Below, piece by piece: positions 1 to 7,189 of a stretch of DNA of 12,576 nt; the first letter of the stretch is position 1, and each line of letters opens with the position of its first letter. This DNA comes from Pseudomonadales bacterium (GTDB lineage Bacteria > Pseudomonadota > Gammaproteobacteria > Steroidobacterales > Steroidobacteraceae). The notes below the pieces were generated by a model. That model made no database searches and was not told the origin of the DNA. It saw only the letters and a list, made by a program, of their open reading frames with translations. The position numbers and the translations under genes are program-made. The DNA lies in assembly GCA_020442965.1 (NCBI GenBank), contig JAGRJB010000116.1:1-12576 (forward strand). The letters run 5' to 3'.

Positions 1-1814
1 TCGTCTTCGGCGACATCGGAACGAGTCCACTGTACGCGCTGCGGGCCTGCTTCACCAATGTGGCCGGGATGGCCGTCAATCAGGGCAATGTACTGGGTAT
101 CCTGTCCCTGATTTTCTGGTCGCTCGCACTCGTCATCTCGATCAAGTACGTCAGCATCGTGCTACGGGCCGACAACGAAGGTGAGGGCGGCGTCTTGGCC
201 CTGACCGGTCTTGTTCTATCGCAACCACAACGTCGCGGTGCCCCGGCGATAGCGGCCCTCGGCCTGTTGGGTTGTGCGCTGTTCTATGGTGACGGGGTCA
301 TCACCCCAGCGGTGACGGTTCTCGGGTCCATCGAGGGCCTGGAAGTCATCGAACCCGCCATGGAGCGCGTGGTGCTGCCAATCACGATAGCCGTGCTGCT
401 ATGGCTGTTTGCGCTGCAACGGCGTGGCACCGGCGCTATCGGACGCCTCTTCGGTCCGATGATGGTGGTGTGGTTCGTGAGTCTCGCAGTACTGGGCCTG
501 CGCTCGATCTGGCAACAACCGGAAGTGCTGCTGGCGCTCAATCCAGCGTACGCGGTGCAGTTCTTCGCCGCCCATGCCGGTGCTGCCTTCGCTGTCTTTG
601 GCGCAGTGTTTCTCGCGGTTACCGGCGGCGAGGCGCTGTATGCCGATCTCGGCCACTTCGGGCGGCAGCCGATTACCATCGCGTGGTTCAGCCTGGCGTG
701 GCCATGTCTGCTGCTCAACTACTTTGGCCAAGGAGCATTACTACTGACTCACCCGGCCGCTATTGACAATCCATTCTATCTACTCGCGCCGAGTAGTCTG
801 CTGCTGCCGCTGCTGTTGCTTGCCACCGCCGCCAGTATCATCGCATCCCAGGCAGTGATTTCGGGCGTCTTCACGATCTCGCAGCAATGCCAGCAACTCG
901 GATATCTGCCACGTATGCAGATCCGGCACTTCTCTGCTGCGGCGATCGGTCAGGTCTATGTACCGGTCATCAACTGGTTGCTATGCGTCGTCACGATCTT
1001 GCTGGCGGTGGGCTTTGGTACGTCGAATGCAATCGCCAATGCCTATGGCGTGGGCGTATCGTGCACGATGCTGATCGACACCGCTCTGATGTTAGTACTG
1101 CTGGCGGGTGCCACCAGCCTGTCGCAGCGTACCCAGTTCGGCTTGCTGTGCGCAATCGGCTTGGTGGACGTGGCGTTCGTGTTGGCCAATCTCGGCAAGA
1201 TTCCGAGCGGTGGCTGGTTCCCGGTGATCTTCGGGGCCTCGACTTTCATGTTGATGCGCACCTGGCAAGCCGGTCGCGCTATCGTTACCGACAGAGTTCG
1301 GCGGGAGGATCGGACGGTCAAATGGTTCCTCGACTACTTGGCCAAACGCCCGCCGGTGCGCGTTCCGGGCGTCGCCGTCTTCCTAACGAGCAATAGAACC
1401 GGAATTCCACGCACCCTGGTCCGCAACATCAAGATGAACGGCGTTTTGCACGAACAGACGCTGCTCTTGACGATGATCACGGAGCGCAGTCCCAAGGTCG
1501 CGCGCGGCGGTCGGTTTCTGGTGGAGGATATCGCCCCCGGGATTCGGCGTGTGGTCGTGCGCAGCGGCTTCATGGAAGTCCCGGATGTTCCAAAATTGCT
1601 GCACGAAGCGTCGCAACTAGTACGCGACTTGCGCACGGATCAGGCACAGTACTTCTTGGGGCGGGACGATATTGTGATGGGCGCCGCGCGGACCATGTCC
1701 TCTGCCCGCAAGCGGCTGTTTCTGTTCCTGGCTCGCAACTCGTTGTTCGCCGCTGCCAGCTTCGGCATACCACCTAACCGGGTCATGGAAGTAGGCGGCC
1801 AGATCGAGATCTAA
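1..1814 (+). CDS. kup: Kup-family potassium transporter (5'-truncated by window edge)
   Basis: Inner-membrane K+ uptake protein of the Kup/HAK/KUP family, generally regarded as a K+/H+ symporter. The reading frame is open from base 3 and gives 603 visible residues. E. coli Kup has 622, so only about 15-25 N-terminal residues should be missing. The first visible codons encode VFGDIGTSPLYALRACF, the family signature of the first membrane helix. Further family motifs are YGDGVITPAVTVLGSIEGLE and GGEALYADLGHFGRQP; they carry the membrane acidic residues linked to K+ transport in this family. About the first 420 residues are a run of hydrophobic helices, consistent with the usual twelve. The rest is the hydrophilic C-terminal cytoplasmic domain. 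The gene ends in TAA directly before a strong hairpin terminator. The start codon and promoter lie outside the window. The GTG at base 60 is internal, because the signature motif lies upstream of it in frame. Confidence 0.97.
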   Translation, partial: VFGDIGTSPLYALRACFTNVAGMAVNQGNVLGILSLIFWSLALVISIKYVSIVLRADNEGEGGVLALTGLVLSQPQRRGAPAIAALGLLGCALFYGDGVITPAVTVLGSIEGLEVIEPAMERVVLPITIAVLLWLFALQRRGTGAIGRLFGPMMVVWFVSLAVLGLRSIWQQPEVLLALNPAYAVQFFAAHAGAAFAVFGAVFLAVTGGEALYADLGHFGRQPITIAWFSLAWPCLLLNYFGQGALLLTHPAAIDNPFYLLAPSSLLLPLLLLATAASIIASQAVISGVFTISQQCQQLGYLPRMQIRHFSAAAIGQVYVPVINWLLCVVTILLAVGFGTSNAIANAYGVGVSCTMLIDTALMLVLLAGATSLSQRTQFGLLCAIGLVDVAFVLANLGKIPSGGWFPVIFGASTFMLMRTWQAGRAIVTDRVRREDRTVKWFLDYLAKRPPVRVPGVAVFLTSNRTGIPRTLVRNIKMNGVLHEQTLLLTMITERSPKVARGGRFLVEDIAPGIRRVVVRSGFMEVPDVPKLLHEASQLVRDLRTDQAQYFLGRDDIVMGAARTMSSARKRLFLFLARNSLFAAASFGIPPNRVMEVGGQIEI

Positions 1815-1815
1815 A

Positions 1816-1855
1816 GGAAAACGCCCGCCGGAGCGAGCTCGTGCGGGCGTTTTCC
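1816..1855. terminator. Bidirectional intrinsic terminator between kup and thx
   Basis: A perfect 13-bp inverted repeat (1816-1828 with 1843-1855) encloses a 14-nt loop that can itself fold further (GAGC/GCTC). The stem is GC-rich in the middle and has four A/T pairs near its outer end. It therefore presents a T-run after the GC stem on either strand. It begins 2 nt after the kup stop codon and lies 35 nt beyond the thx stop codon, so it can serve both converging genes. Confidence 0.85.
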
Positions 1856-1889
1856 GACCTGTGCCTAGCGTGAGTTCTCGTGAAACTCG

Positions 1890-2021
1890 TTATGCCTTCT
1901 TCTTCTTGGGTGCCTTCTTGGCTACCCGTGCCTTCTTCTTAGGCGGGTCTTTTGGCCGTGACTTGCCAAACGAACCCGCGTAAATCTTGCCACGACGCGA
2001 GCGTCGATCACCTTTGCCCAT
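1890..2021 (-). CDS. thx: 30S ribosomal protein bTHX (small basic protein)
   Basis: A 43-residue, very basic protein beginning MGKGDRRSRRGKIYAGSFGK. This closely matches the start of Thermus ribosomal protein Thx (MGKGDRRTRRGKI...), which binds in the head of the 30S subunit and stabilises 16S rRNA. After the conserved first 25 residues comes a Lys/Ala/Pro-rich tail ending in repeated lysines. Such tails are common in proteobacterial members and longer than the tail of the Thermus protein. The ATG has a good ribosome-binding site on the minus strand (GGAG, 9 nt upstream). The gene has its own promoter just upstream and converges on kup across a shared terminator. It follows the 66-residue unknown gene by 69 nt. 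It is easily missed in automated annotation because of its size. I am confident in the family assignment. Confidence 0.93.
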   Translation of the reverse strand: MGKGDRRSRRGKIYAGSFGKSRPKDPPKKKARVAKKAPKKKKA

Positions 2022-2047
2022 GAATCAGAACTCCAAACGCTCGCGCG

Positions 2048-2077
2048 ATTCTAGTGAATGTCATTTGCACCTTGCAA
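2048..2077 (-). promoter_or_regulatory. Predicted sigma70 promoter of thx
   Basis: On the minus strand, TTGCAA (2072-2077) and TAGAAT (2048-2053) are separated by 18 nt. The predicted transcript would start near base 2041, giving a leader of about 20 nt that contains the GGAG ribosome-binding site of thx. This suggests thx can be expressed apart from the korAB block upstream. The -35 box lies in the 8-bp palindrome CTTGCAAG (2071-2078). Confidence 0.6.
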
Positions 2078-2090
2078 GCCATCGGCAGAC

Positions 2091-2291
2091 TTATTGGGCG
2101 GCTTCCTTGTTCTGCTGAATCCACAGCAGCGCCGCCTCGATGTCCGATAGTTGCGCGGCCGTCATGCCCGCAATGCGCCCGCCGCCGGACTCCGTCTTCA
2201 AGCGCATCAGTTCGGCACCCGCCACGTTGTCCACCCAAGTCAATCCACGACGGACCTTGGCAGTAAACTTCTGGGTCTTTTCTTCTGTCAT
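2091..2291 (-). CDS. Hypothetical 66-residue protein in the korAB cluster
   Basis: I do not recognise this family. The protein is 66 residues, charged and soluble-looking, with no signal peptide, membrane segment or cysteine. The N-terminal half is basic (QKFTAKVRRGLTWVDNV). The middle has a Gly-rich turn (TESGGGRIAG). The C-terminal part (MTAAQLSDIEAALLWIQQNK) looks like one amphipathic helix. It is supported as real by a strong ribosome-binding site on the minus strand (AGGAG, 6 nt before ATG). The start also lies only 41 nt after the korB stop codon, with no terminator between them, so it is probably read on the korAB transcript. A role as an accessory or assembly factor for KorAB is possible, but this is only inference from position. 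Confidence 0.75.
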   Translation of the reverse strand: MTEEKTQKFTAKVRRGLTWVDNVAGAELMRLKTESGGGRIAGMTAAQLSDIEAALLWIQQNKEAAQ

Positions 2292-2332
2292 TTATAGCTC
2301 CTACTAGCTGTTTGGGCGTAACCTTAACGTAG

Positions 2333-3388
2333 TTAGCGAAAGCGCGCGAGGATTTTGTCCATCGCCCGGCTGCCCGGTGTGAGCTGCTCGTATGGAATGG
2401 AGTTGAGAGCTCGCTGCGGCATGTCATTCAGGTCGTGGAACTCGCGGTCGCCACGCCCAAGATACAGCATCCCGGTTAGAAACTCCTGTTTCTGCATGCC
2501 CGCCTGAATTTGCGCCATCGCTGCAATGCGGTCAGTGGGATCGTAACCCGGCGCGATCTTTTTCAGCACAATCCGGCTGCCATCGTGCAGGACGACAGGT
2601 AACGACTCACCGGCGCTGTAGTCAGCAGTAATTTCGCGTGCGAATGGAATGAAATCGGCATTGACCGCGGCGTCGTAGTGCTCGCGAGTGTATGCGTAGC
2701 TCTTGGTCGAGCCCTCGTGATCATTGAACGTCACGCACGGCGAGAGCACATCGATTATCGCAAAACCCCGATGGCGCATACCCGCCTGGATGAGGGGCAC
2801 CAATTGCTCTTTGTCACCTGAGAAGCTACGCGCCACAAACGGTGCGCCGAGTGTCATCGCCAGCAACACCGGATCGATGGGCGGCTGCCGGTTCACTTCG
2901 CCCTTCTTCGCCTGGGTACCCACGTCGGCCGACGCTGAAAACTGTCCCTTGGTCAGACCATAGACACCGTTGTTCTCGATGATGTAGAGCATGTTGAGAT
3001 TGCGCCGGATCGCATGGCAGAACTGGCCTAGGCCGATCGACAGCGTATCGCCATCGCCGGAAACACCAATGTAGGTCAGATCACGATTGGCGGCATTGGC
3101 CCCCATGGCGATCGACGGCATGCGACCGTGCACCGAATTGAATCCATGCCCGCCGCCGACGAAGTACGCGGTCGTCTTCGACGAACAGCCGATGCCCGAT
3201 AGCTTCACGACATTCTGCGGCTCGAGCGCGAGACCCCAGCACGACTCGATGATCGCGGCGGTGATGGAGTCGTGACCGCAACCGGCACACAGCGTCGACA
3301 TGCTGCCTTCGTAATCGCGTCGAGTCAGGCCCAGCGAGTTCTTGGGCAAGCTCGGATGGCGAACCTTGGGTTTGGCCATGAACGTCAT
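2333..3388 (-). CDS. korB: 2-oxoacid:ferredoxin oxidoreductase, beta subunit (KorB type)
   Basis: The 351-residue thiamine-diphosphate (TPP) subunit of a two-subunit 2-oxoacid:ferredoxin oxidoreductase. With KorA it oxidatively decarboxylates a 2-oxoacid, most likely 2-oxoglutarate, to the acyl-CoA and passes low-potential electrons to an iron-sulfur acceptor. Visible motifs are the TPP/Mg2+ site GVSGDGDT (108-115) with its partner ENNGVYGLTKGQ (138-149). Cysteines at positions expected for one [4Fe-4S] cluster are C34 and C37 (CAGCGHDS), C68 (GIGCSSKT) and C218 (SPCVTFND). The start overlaps the korA stop as ATGA, indicating translational coupling, and GGAG lies 7 nt upstream. An in-frame ATG three codons later (M4) is a possible alternative. 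Substrate choice between 2-oxoglutarate and another 2-oxoacid is inferred from family resemblance and cannot be proven from sequence alone. Confidence 0.93.
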   Translation of the reverse strand: MTFMAKPKVRHPSLPKNSLGLTRRDYEGSMSTLCAGCGHDSITAAIIESCWGLALEPQNVVKLSGIGCSSKTTAYFVGGGHGFNSVHGRMPSIAMGANAANRDLTYIGVSGDGDTLSIGLGQFCHAIRRNLNMLYIIENNGVYGLTKGQFSASADVGTQAKKGEVNRQPPIDPVLLAMTLGAPFVARSFSGDKEQLVPLIQAGMRHRGFAIIDVLSPCVTFNDHEGSTKSYAYTREHYDAAVNADFIPFAREITADYSAGESLPVVLHDGSRIVLKKIAPGYDPTDRIAAMAQIQAGMQKQEFLTGMLYLGRGDREFHDLNDMPQRALNSIPYEQLTPGSRAMDKILARFR

Positions 3389-5205
3389 GCGCCGACTCCG
3401 ACCACCCGTGCGCGTGTTCCCACTTCGGCCAGGACACCGGTGACGATGAATTCGGACGAGATCGGCAGCCCACTGTAGTGCAGCAAGGAACGCAGCTTCG
3501 CTTTTTCGACGCGTGTCTCGAGGGTCAGCAGCGAACGCATCTGCGCGTCGCGGTTCTGGTCGATGATGAACAGCAGGCGGTGCTGCTCGAGAAACTGCTC
3601 GACCTCCTCGCCGAACGGAAATGCGCGTACCCGCATGTAGTTAGTCATTATTCCCTGCGCCTGCAACATGTCGCGTGCTTCGCGTACCGCGCCGTCCGAA
3701 CTGCCATACGCCACCAGTCCGATCTCGACGCGTGGATTCGCGTCGATTACTGGTTTGGGCACCAGCGTCTTCGCCGTATTGAACTTCTCGACCAACCGGT
3801 CGAGAACAATCTGGTACTCGACGGAGTCCTCCGTATAGCCGCCATGCTGATTGTGACCCGAGCCGCGCGTGAAGTACGCGCCTTTCGGATGCGCTCCCGG
3901 CAAGGTGCGATACGGAATACCGTCCCCATCGGGGTCGAGGTAACGATAAAACTTCTCCAGTTTCGCGATCTCGTCCACCGCGAGCACCTTGCCGCGGTCC
4001 GGTTGGTAGGAATCGTCCCACTTGAGATCCGGGCACATCCAGTCGTTCATGCCGATGTCGAGATCCGACAGGACCATGACGGGTGTCTGCAGGCGCTCGG
4101 CGAGATCGAAGGCGTCGCGCGCAAAATAGAAGCACTCCTCGGGGTCACGCGGCAGCAACAGCACGTGCCGGGTATCGCCGTGCGATGCGTAGGCCGCGCT
4201 CATGACATCGCACTGCTGCGTGCGGGTTGGCATACCGGTCGAGGGCCCGACACGCTGGATATCGAAGATCACCGCCGGAATCTCTGCGTAGTACGCGAGG
4301 CCGATGAACTCGCCCATCAGGGAAATGCCGGGACCAGAGGTTGCCGTGAACGAACGCGCACCATTCCAGGCAGCACCTAACACCATGCCGATCGCAGCGA
4401 GTTCGTCCTCGGCTTGAATGAATGCGAAATTCTTCTTGCCGGTGGCCGGATCGACACGCCACTTGTCGGCGAAGCCCTTGAAAGCATCCATCAACGATGT
4501 GGACGGCGTGATCGGGTACCACGCGGCGACCGTTGCGCCCGCGTACACGCAACCGAGTCCAGCCGCCGTGTTCCCATCGATCATGATGTGATGGGCGGTT
4601 TGCGACAGCTTGGCCACCTTGATCGGTAGCGGGCAAGCGAAATGCTTGCGGGCATAGTCGTAGCCGAGATCGATCGCCCGCATATTGGAATCGATCAGCT
4701 TCTGCTTCTTGGCGTAAGTCTCCGCTAACAGCTCGCGGATACGAGCCAGATCGAGATCGAGCAAGGCCGCCAGTACGCCCGCGTAGCAGATATTCTTCAT
4801 GAGAATTCGAGTACGCAGACCGTCAAAACTCTCGTTGCAAAGCTGCGCCAGCGGCACGCCGAGTAGCGTGACATCCGTGCGATTGAATACGGTCGGGCGT
4901 GGCCAGGTGGAGTCGTACAGCAAATAGCCGCCGGACGTTACTTCACGCACATCCCGTGCATAAGTCTCGGCGTTCATCGCGACCATCAGATCGATGTTGC
5001 CGGAGCGCGCCACGTAGCCTTTGTGCGAGACTCTGATCTCGTACCAGGTCGGCAGGCCCTGAATGTTCGAAGGGAAATAGTTCTTGCCCATCACGGGGAT
5101 GCCGCTGCGGAAAATCGACTTCATCAGCAAGGTGTTGGCGCTCGCCGAACCTGTGCCGTTGACAGTAGCAATCTTTATCGCGAAATCGTTGGTGCGGTCT
5201 TGCAT
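3385..5205 (-). CDS. korA: 2-oxoacid:ferredoxin oxidoreductase, fused gamma-alpha subunit (KorA type)
   Basis: The 606-residue partner of KorB. The N-terminal gamma domain (about 1-190) starts with NDFAIKIATVNGTGSASAN, followed by MGKNYFPSNIQGLPTW. The alpha (pyrimidine-binding) domain starts near 210, with the hallmark YPITPSTS at 230-237, then QAEDELAAIGMVLGAAWNGA and TSGPGISLMGE. The C-terminal part carries the transketolase-C-like domain. Gamma-alpha fusions of about 600 residues are normal for this family. I chose the ATG at 5205 because the conserved N-terminus begins there. The reading frame stays open to an ATG at 5385, but those 60 extra Arg/Pro-rich residues overlap the 3' end of the upstream gene. 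The ribosome-binding site is weak and the upstream stop is 37 nt away, so expression probably depends on the operon. The stop codon overlaps the korB start. Confidence 0.93.
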   Translation of the reverse strand: MQDRTNDFAIKIATVNGTGSASANTLLMKSIFRSGIPVMGKNYFPSNIQGLPTWYEIRVSHKGYVARSGNIDLMVAMNAETYARDVREVTSGGYLLYDSTWPRPTVFNRTDVTLLGVPLAQLCNESFDGLRTRILMKNICYAGVLAALLDLDLARIRELLAETYAKKQKLIDSNMRAIDLGYDYARKHFACPLPIKVAKLSQTAHHIMIDGNTAAGLGCVYAGATVAAWYPITPSTSLMDAFKGFADKWRVDPATGKKNFAFIQAEDELAAIGMVLGAAWNGARSFTATSGPGISLMGEFIGLAYYAEIPAVIFDIQRVGPSTGMPTRTQQCDVMSAAYASHGDTRHVLLLPRDPEECFYFARDAFDLAERLQTPVMVLSDLDIGMNDWMCPDLKWDDSYQPDRGKVLAVDEIAKLEKFYRYLDPDGDGIPYRTLPGAHPKGAYFTRGSGHNQHGGYTEDSVEYQIVLDRLVEKFNTAKTLVPKPVIDANPRVEIGLVAYGSSDGAVREARDMLQAQGIMTNYMRVRAFPFGEEVEQFLEQHRLLFIIDQNRDAQMRSLLTLETRVEKAKLRSLLHYSGLPISSEFIVTGVLAEVGTRARVVGVGA

Positions 5206-5242
5206 GTATGGCTCGTTACGCGCCGCGCGGGGCGCCAAGGTG

Positions 5243-7054
5243 TCACGCGGTGCGCGCCAGCGCTTTGTGGTCGGCCTCGGCCTCATCGACCGCTTGCGGC
5301 CAGAGTATGGTGGACTTTTGCATGTCCCAGGCCGCCGTCGGGCAGCGCTCCGCACACAGCCCACAATGCACGCAAAGATCCTCATCCTTGACCATCACAC
5401 GCTGCGTGAACTTGAGCGGTTCGGAGACGTATAGCGCCTGCGTCAGATTGGCAGCGGGCGCTTTGAGTCGACCGCGCAACTCGGCTTCCGTCCCGTTCGG
5501 CGTCATGGTCAGACAATCGACCGGACAGATATCGATACAGGCGTCGCATTCGATGCACAGCTTCGCGCTGAACACGGTCTGCACGTCACAGTTGAGGCAG
5601 CGTTGAACCTCGGCGGCAACCTGTTCCACCGTGAAACCCAGCTCGACCTCGATGTCGATCTTCTTGAACCGCTCTTTGAGTGACACGTGCGGCATCAGCC
5701 GACGCTCCGCCGGATTGTAGTCGTTAGCGTAAGACCACTCGTGCATGCCCATCTTGCGCGAATGCAGGTTCACTCCCGGCGCCAGTCGATCGGCTACCGA
5801 CTTGCCTTGACAGTGATTGTGGATCGAGATCGCGGCCTGGTGACCGTGCTCGACCGCCCAGATGATGTTCTTGGGACCGAACGCCGAGTCGCCGCCGAAG
5901 AACACGCCTGGGCGTGTCGACTGGAAGGTCTTCAGATCGACGGTCGGCACGTGCCATTTGTCGAATTCGATACCAAGTCCGCTTTCTATCCAGGGAAACG
6001 CATTCTCCTGCCCGATCGCCAGAATGACATCGTCGGCCGCGACGAATTCCTCGCGCAGCACACGCTCGCCGGTGATGCGACCGCCGGCATCGAGGTCGTA
6101 CTCCAGCACGTCGAAGGCCATGCCAGTCAGCTTGCCGTTCTCAATCACAAACCGCTTCGGCGAGTGATTGATGACGATCGCGACGCGCTCCTCTTCGGCG
6201 TCCTCGAGCTCCCATTCGGATGCTTTGAAATACTGGCGCGGCTTGCGTGCCATCACCTTGACGTCGGTGGCACCCAGGCGCAGCGCCGAGCGACAGCAGT
6301 CCATTGCCGTGTTGCCGACACCGATGATCAGCACACGGCGACCAATCGACTCGATATGCCCGAACGCAATCGACTCGAGCCAGTCGATGCCGATATGAAT
6401 GTTGGCGGCACCTGCGCGGCGCCCCGGCAGGTCCAACTCCTTGCCTTTGGGTGCGCCCGTGCCGACGAATACGGCATCGTAGCCTTCATCGAGCAAATTC
6501 TGCATCGAGTCGATCCGCGCGCCGAGTCGCAAATCGACGCCACGATCAACGATCAAGGCGATCTCTTCGTCCAGCACTTCCGCGGGCAGCCGGAACGACG
6601 GGATGTTCGTACGCATCAGACCGCCGGCCTGACCCCACTGCTCGAACATCGTGATCTCGTAGCCAAGTGGTAGTAAGTCGTTAGCAACGGTGAGTGAAGC
6701 GCAGCCCGCACCGATGCAGGCGATGCGCTTACCGTTCTTGCGCTTGGGCGTCTTGGGCAGCAGCGACACCACGTCATCGCGATGATCCGCGGCCACGCGC
6801 TTCAGCCGACAGATGGCGACCGGCTTGTCCTCAATCCGGCCACGACGGCAGGCCGGCTCGCACGGGCGATCGCATACGCGCCCGAGGATGCCCGGGAACA
6901 CGTTCGAGTGCCGGTTGACCATGTAGGCGTCGGTAAACCGACCCTGTGCGATCAGACGGATGTACTCGGGGACGTCGGTATGAGCCGGGCACGCCCACTG
7001 ACAATCGACCACTTTGTGGAAATAATCCGGATGCCCAGTGTTCGTCGGTTCCAT
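5243..7054 (-). CDS. GltD-like FAD/NAD(P)-dependent oxidoreductase with C-terminal ferredoxin domain
   Basis: A 603-residue electron-transfer flavoprotein resembling the small subunit of glutamate synthase. The N-terminal Fe-S domain has cysteines C18, C22, C61, C65 and C69, in the C-x3-C ... C-x3-C-x3-C pattern of GltD-like proteins. An FAD-binding Rossmann motif, CIGAGCASLTVANDL, lies at 113-127, and a second nucleotide-binding motif, IIGVGNTAMDCCR, at 243-255. The basic ARKPR that follows suggests NADP(H), but this is weak evidence. The C-terminal ferredoxin-like region has CIECDACIDICP (500-511) and CVHCGLCAERCP (561-572), ligands for two [4Fe-4S] clusters; further cysteines CLNC lie at 486-489. 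It is first in the operon, before korA and korB, with its own promoter. It could pass electrons between the KorAB clusters and NAD(P). It is not glutamate synthase itself, because no gltB neighbour is present. The AGAGGG ribosome-binding site lies unusually close to the ATG, but no nearby alternative start exists. Confidence 0.9.
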   Translation of the reverse strand: MEPTNTGHPDYFHKVVDCQWACPAHTDVPEYIRLIAQGRFTDAYMVNRHSNVFPGILGRVCDRPCEPACRRGRIEDKPVAICRLKRVAADHRDDVVSLLPKTPKRKNGKRIACIGAGCASLTVANDLLPLGYEITMFEQWGQAGGLMRTNIPSFRLPAEVLDEEIALIVDRGVDLRLGARIDSMQNLLDEGYDAVFVGTGAPKGKELDLPGRRAGAANIHIGIDWLESIAFGHIESIGRRVLIIGVGNTAMDCCRSALRLGATDVKVMARKPRQYFKASEWELEDAEEERVAIVINHSPKRFVIENGKLTGMAFDVLEYDLDAGGRITGERVLREEFVAADDVILAIGQENAFPWIESGLGIEFDKWHVPTVDLKTFQSTRPGVFFGGDSAFGPKNIIWAVEHGHQAAISIHNHCQGKSVADRLAPGVNLHSRKMGMHEWSYANDYNPAERRLMPHVSLKERFKKIDIEVELGFTVEQVAAEVQRCLNCDVQTVFSAKLCIECDACIDICPVDCLTMTPNGTEAELRGRLKAPAANLTQALYVSEPLKFTQRVMVKDEDLCVHCGLCAERCPTAAWDMQKSTILWPQAVDEAEADHKALARTA

Positions 7055-7101
7055 AGCCCTCTGCGACCCGCGAGCGCGTGTGGGACGCCCGCCAAGTACG
7101 C

Positions 7102-7129
7102 AGTATAGGGCCCGAACCGCAAATGTCAG
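7102..7129 (-). promoter_or_regulatory. Predicted sigma70 promoter of the GltD-like/korAB operon
   Basis: On the minus strand, CTGACA (7124-7129) and TATACT (7102-7107) match the -35 and -10 consensus at five of six positions each, with a 16-nt spacer. The predicted start of transcription is near base 7095, which gives a leader of about 40 nt before the ATG at 7054. No terminator is visible between the upstream beta-barrel gene and this promoter, so some read-through is possible. Confidence 0.7.
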
Positions 7130-7189
7130 CGTGGCGCGACCGCAGCTTGGGCGCTCGCGTCGCTTTTTTGGGCAGCTCTGCCGATGTGC

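Noticed and set aside
60..1814. GTG at 60 as the start of kup
   Set aside because: The frame is open to the window edge and the family signature GDIGTSPLYAL lies upstream of this codon, so the gene is truncated rather than starting here.
3478..4380. 300-codon open frame on the plus strand
   Set aside because: It lies wholly antisense to the well-supported korA; the protein shows no recognisable motif, and long antisense frames are expected in GC-rich genes.
5206..5385. 60-residue N-terminal extension of korA
   Set aside because: Arg/Pro-rich, outside the conserved gamma domain and overlapping the 3' end of the upstream gene; the family N-terminus begins at the ATG at 5205.
5687..6673. 328-codon open frame on the plus strand
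   Set aside because: It lies wholly antisense to the GltD-like gene, whose cofactor motifs are clear. The predicted product is low in motifs and rich in His/Arg, typical of an antisense shadow.
7136..7169. Possible plus-strand terminator (GCGAC/GTCGC stem followed by TTTTTT)
   Set aside because: The stem is only 5 bp with a large, poorly paired interior, and there is no plus-strand gene upstream for it to end.
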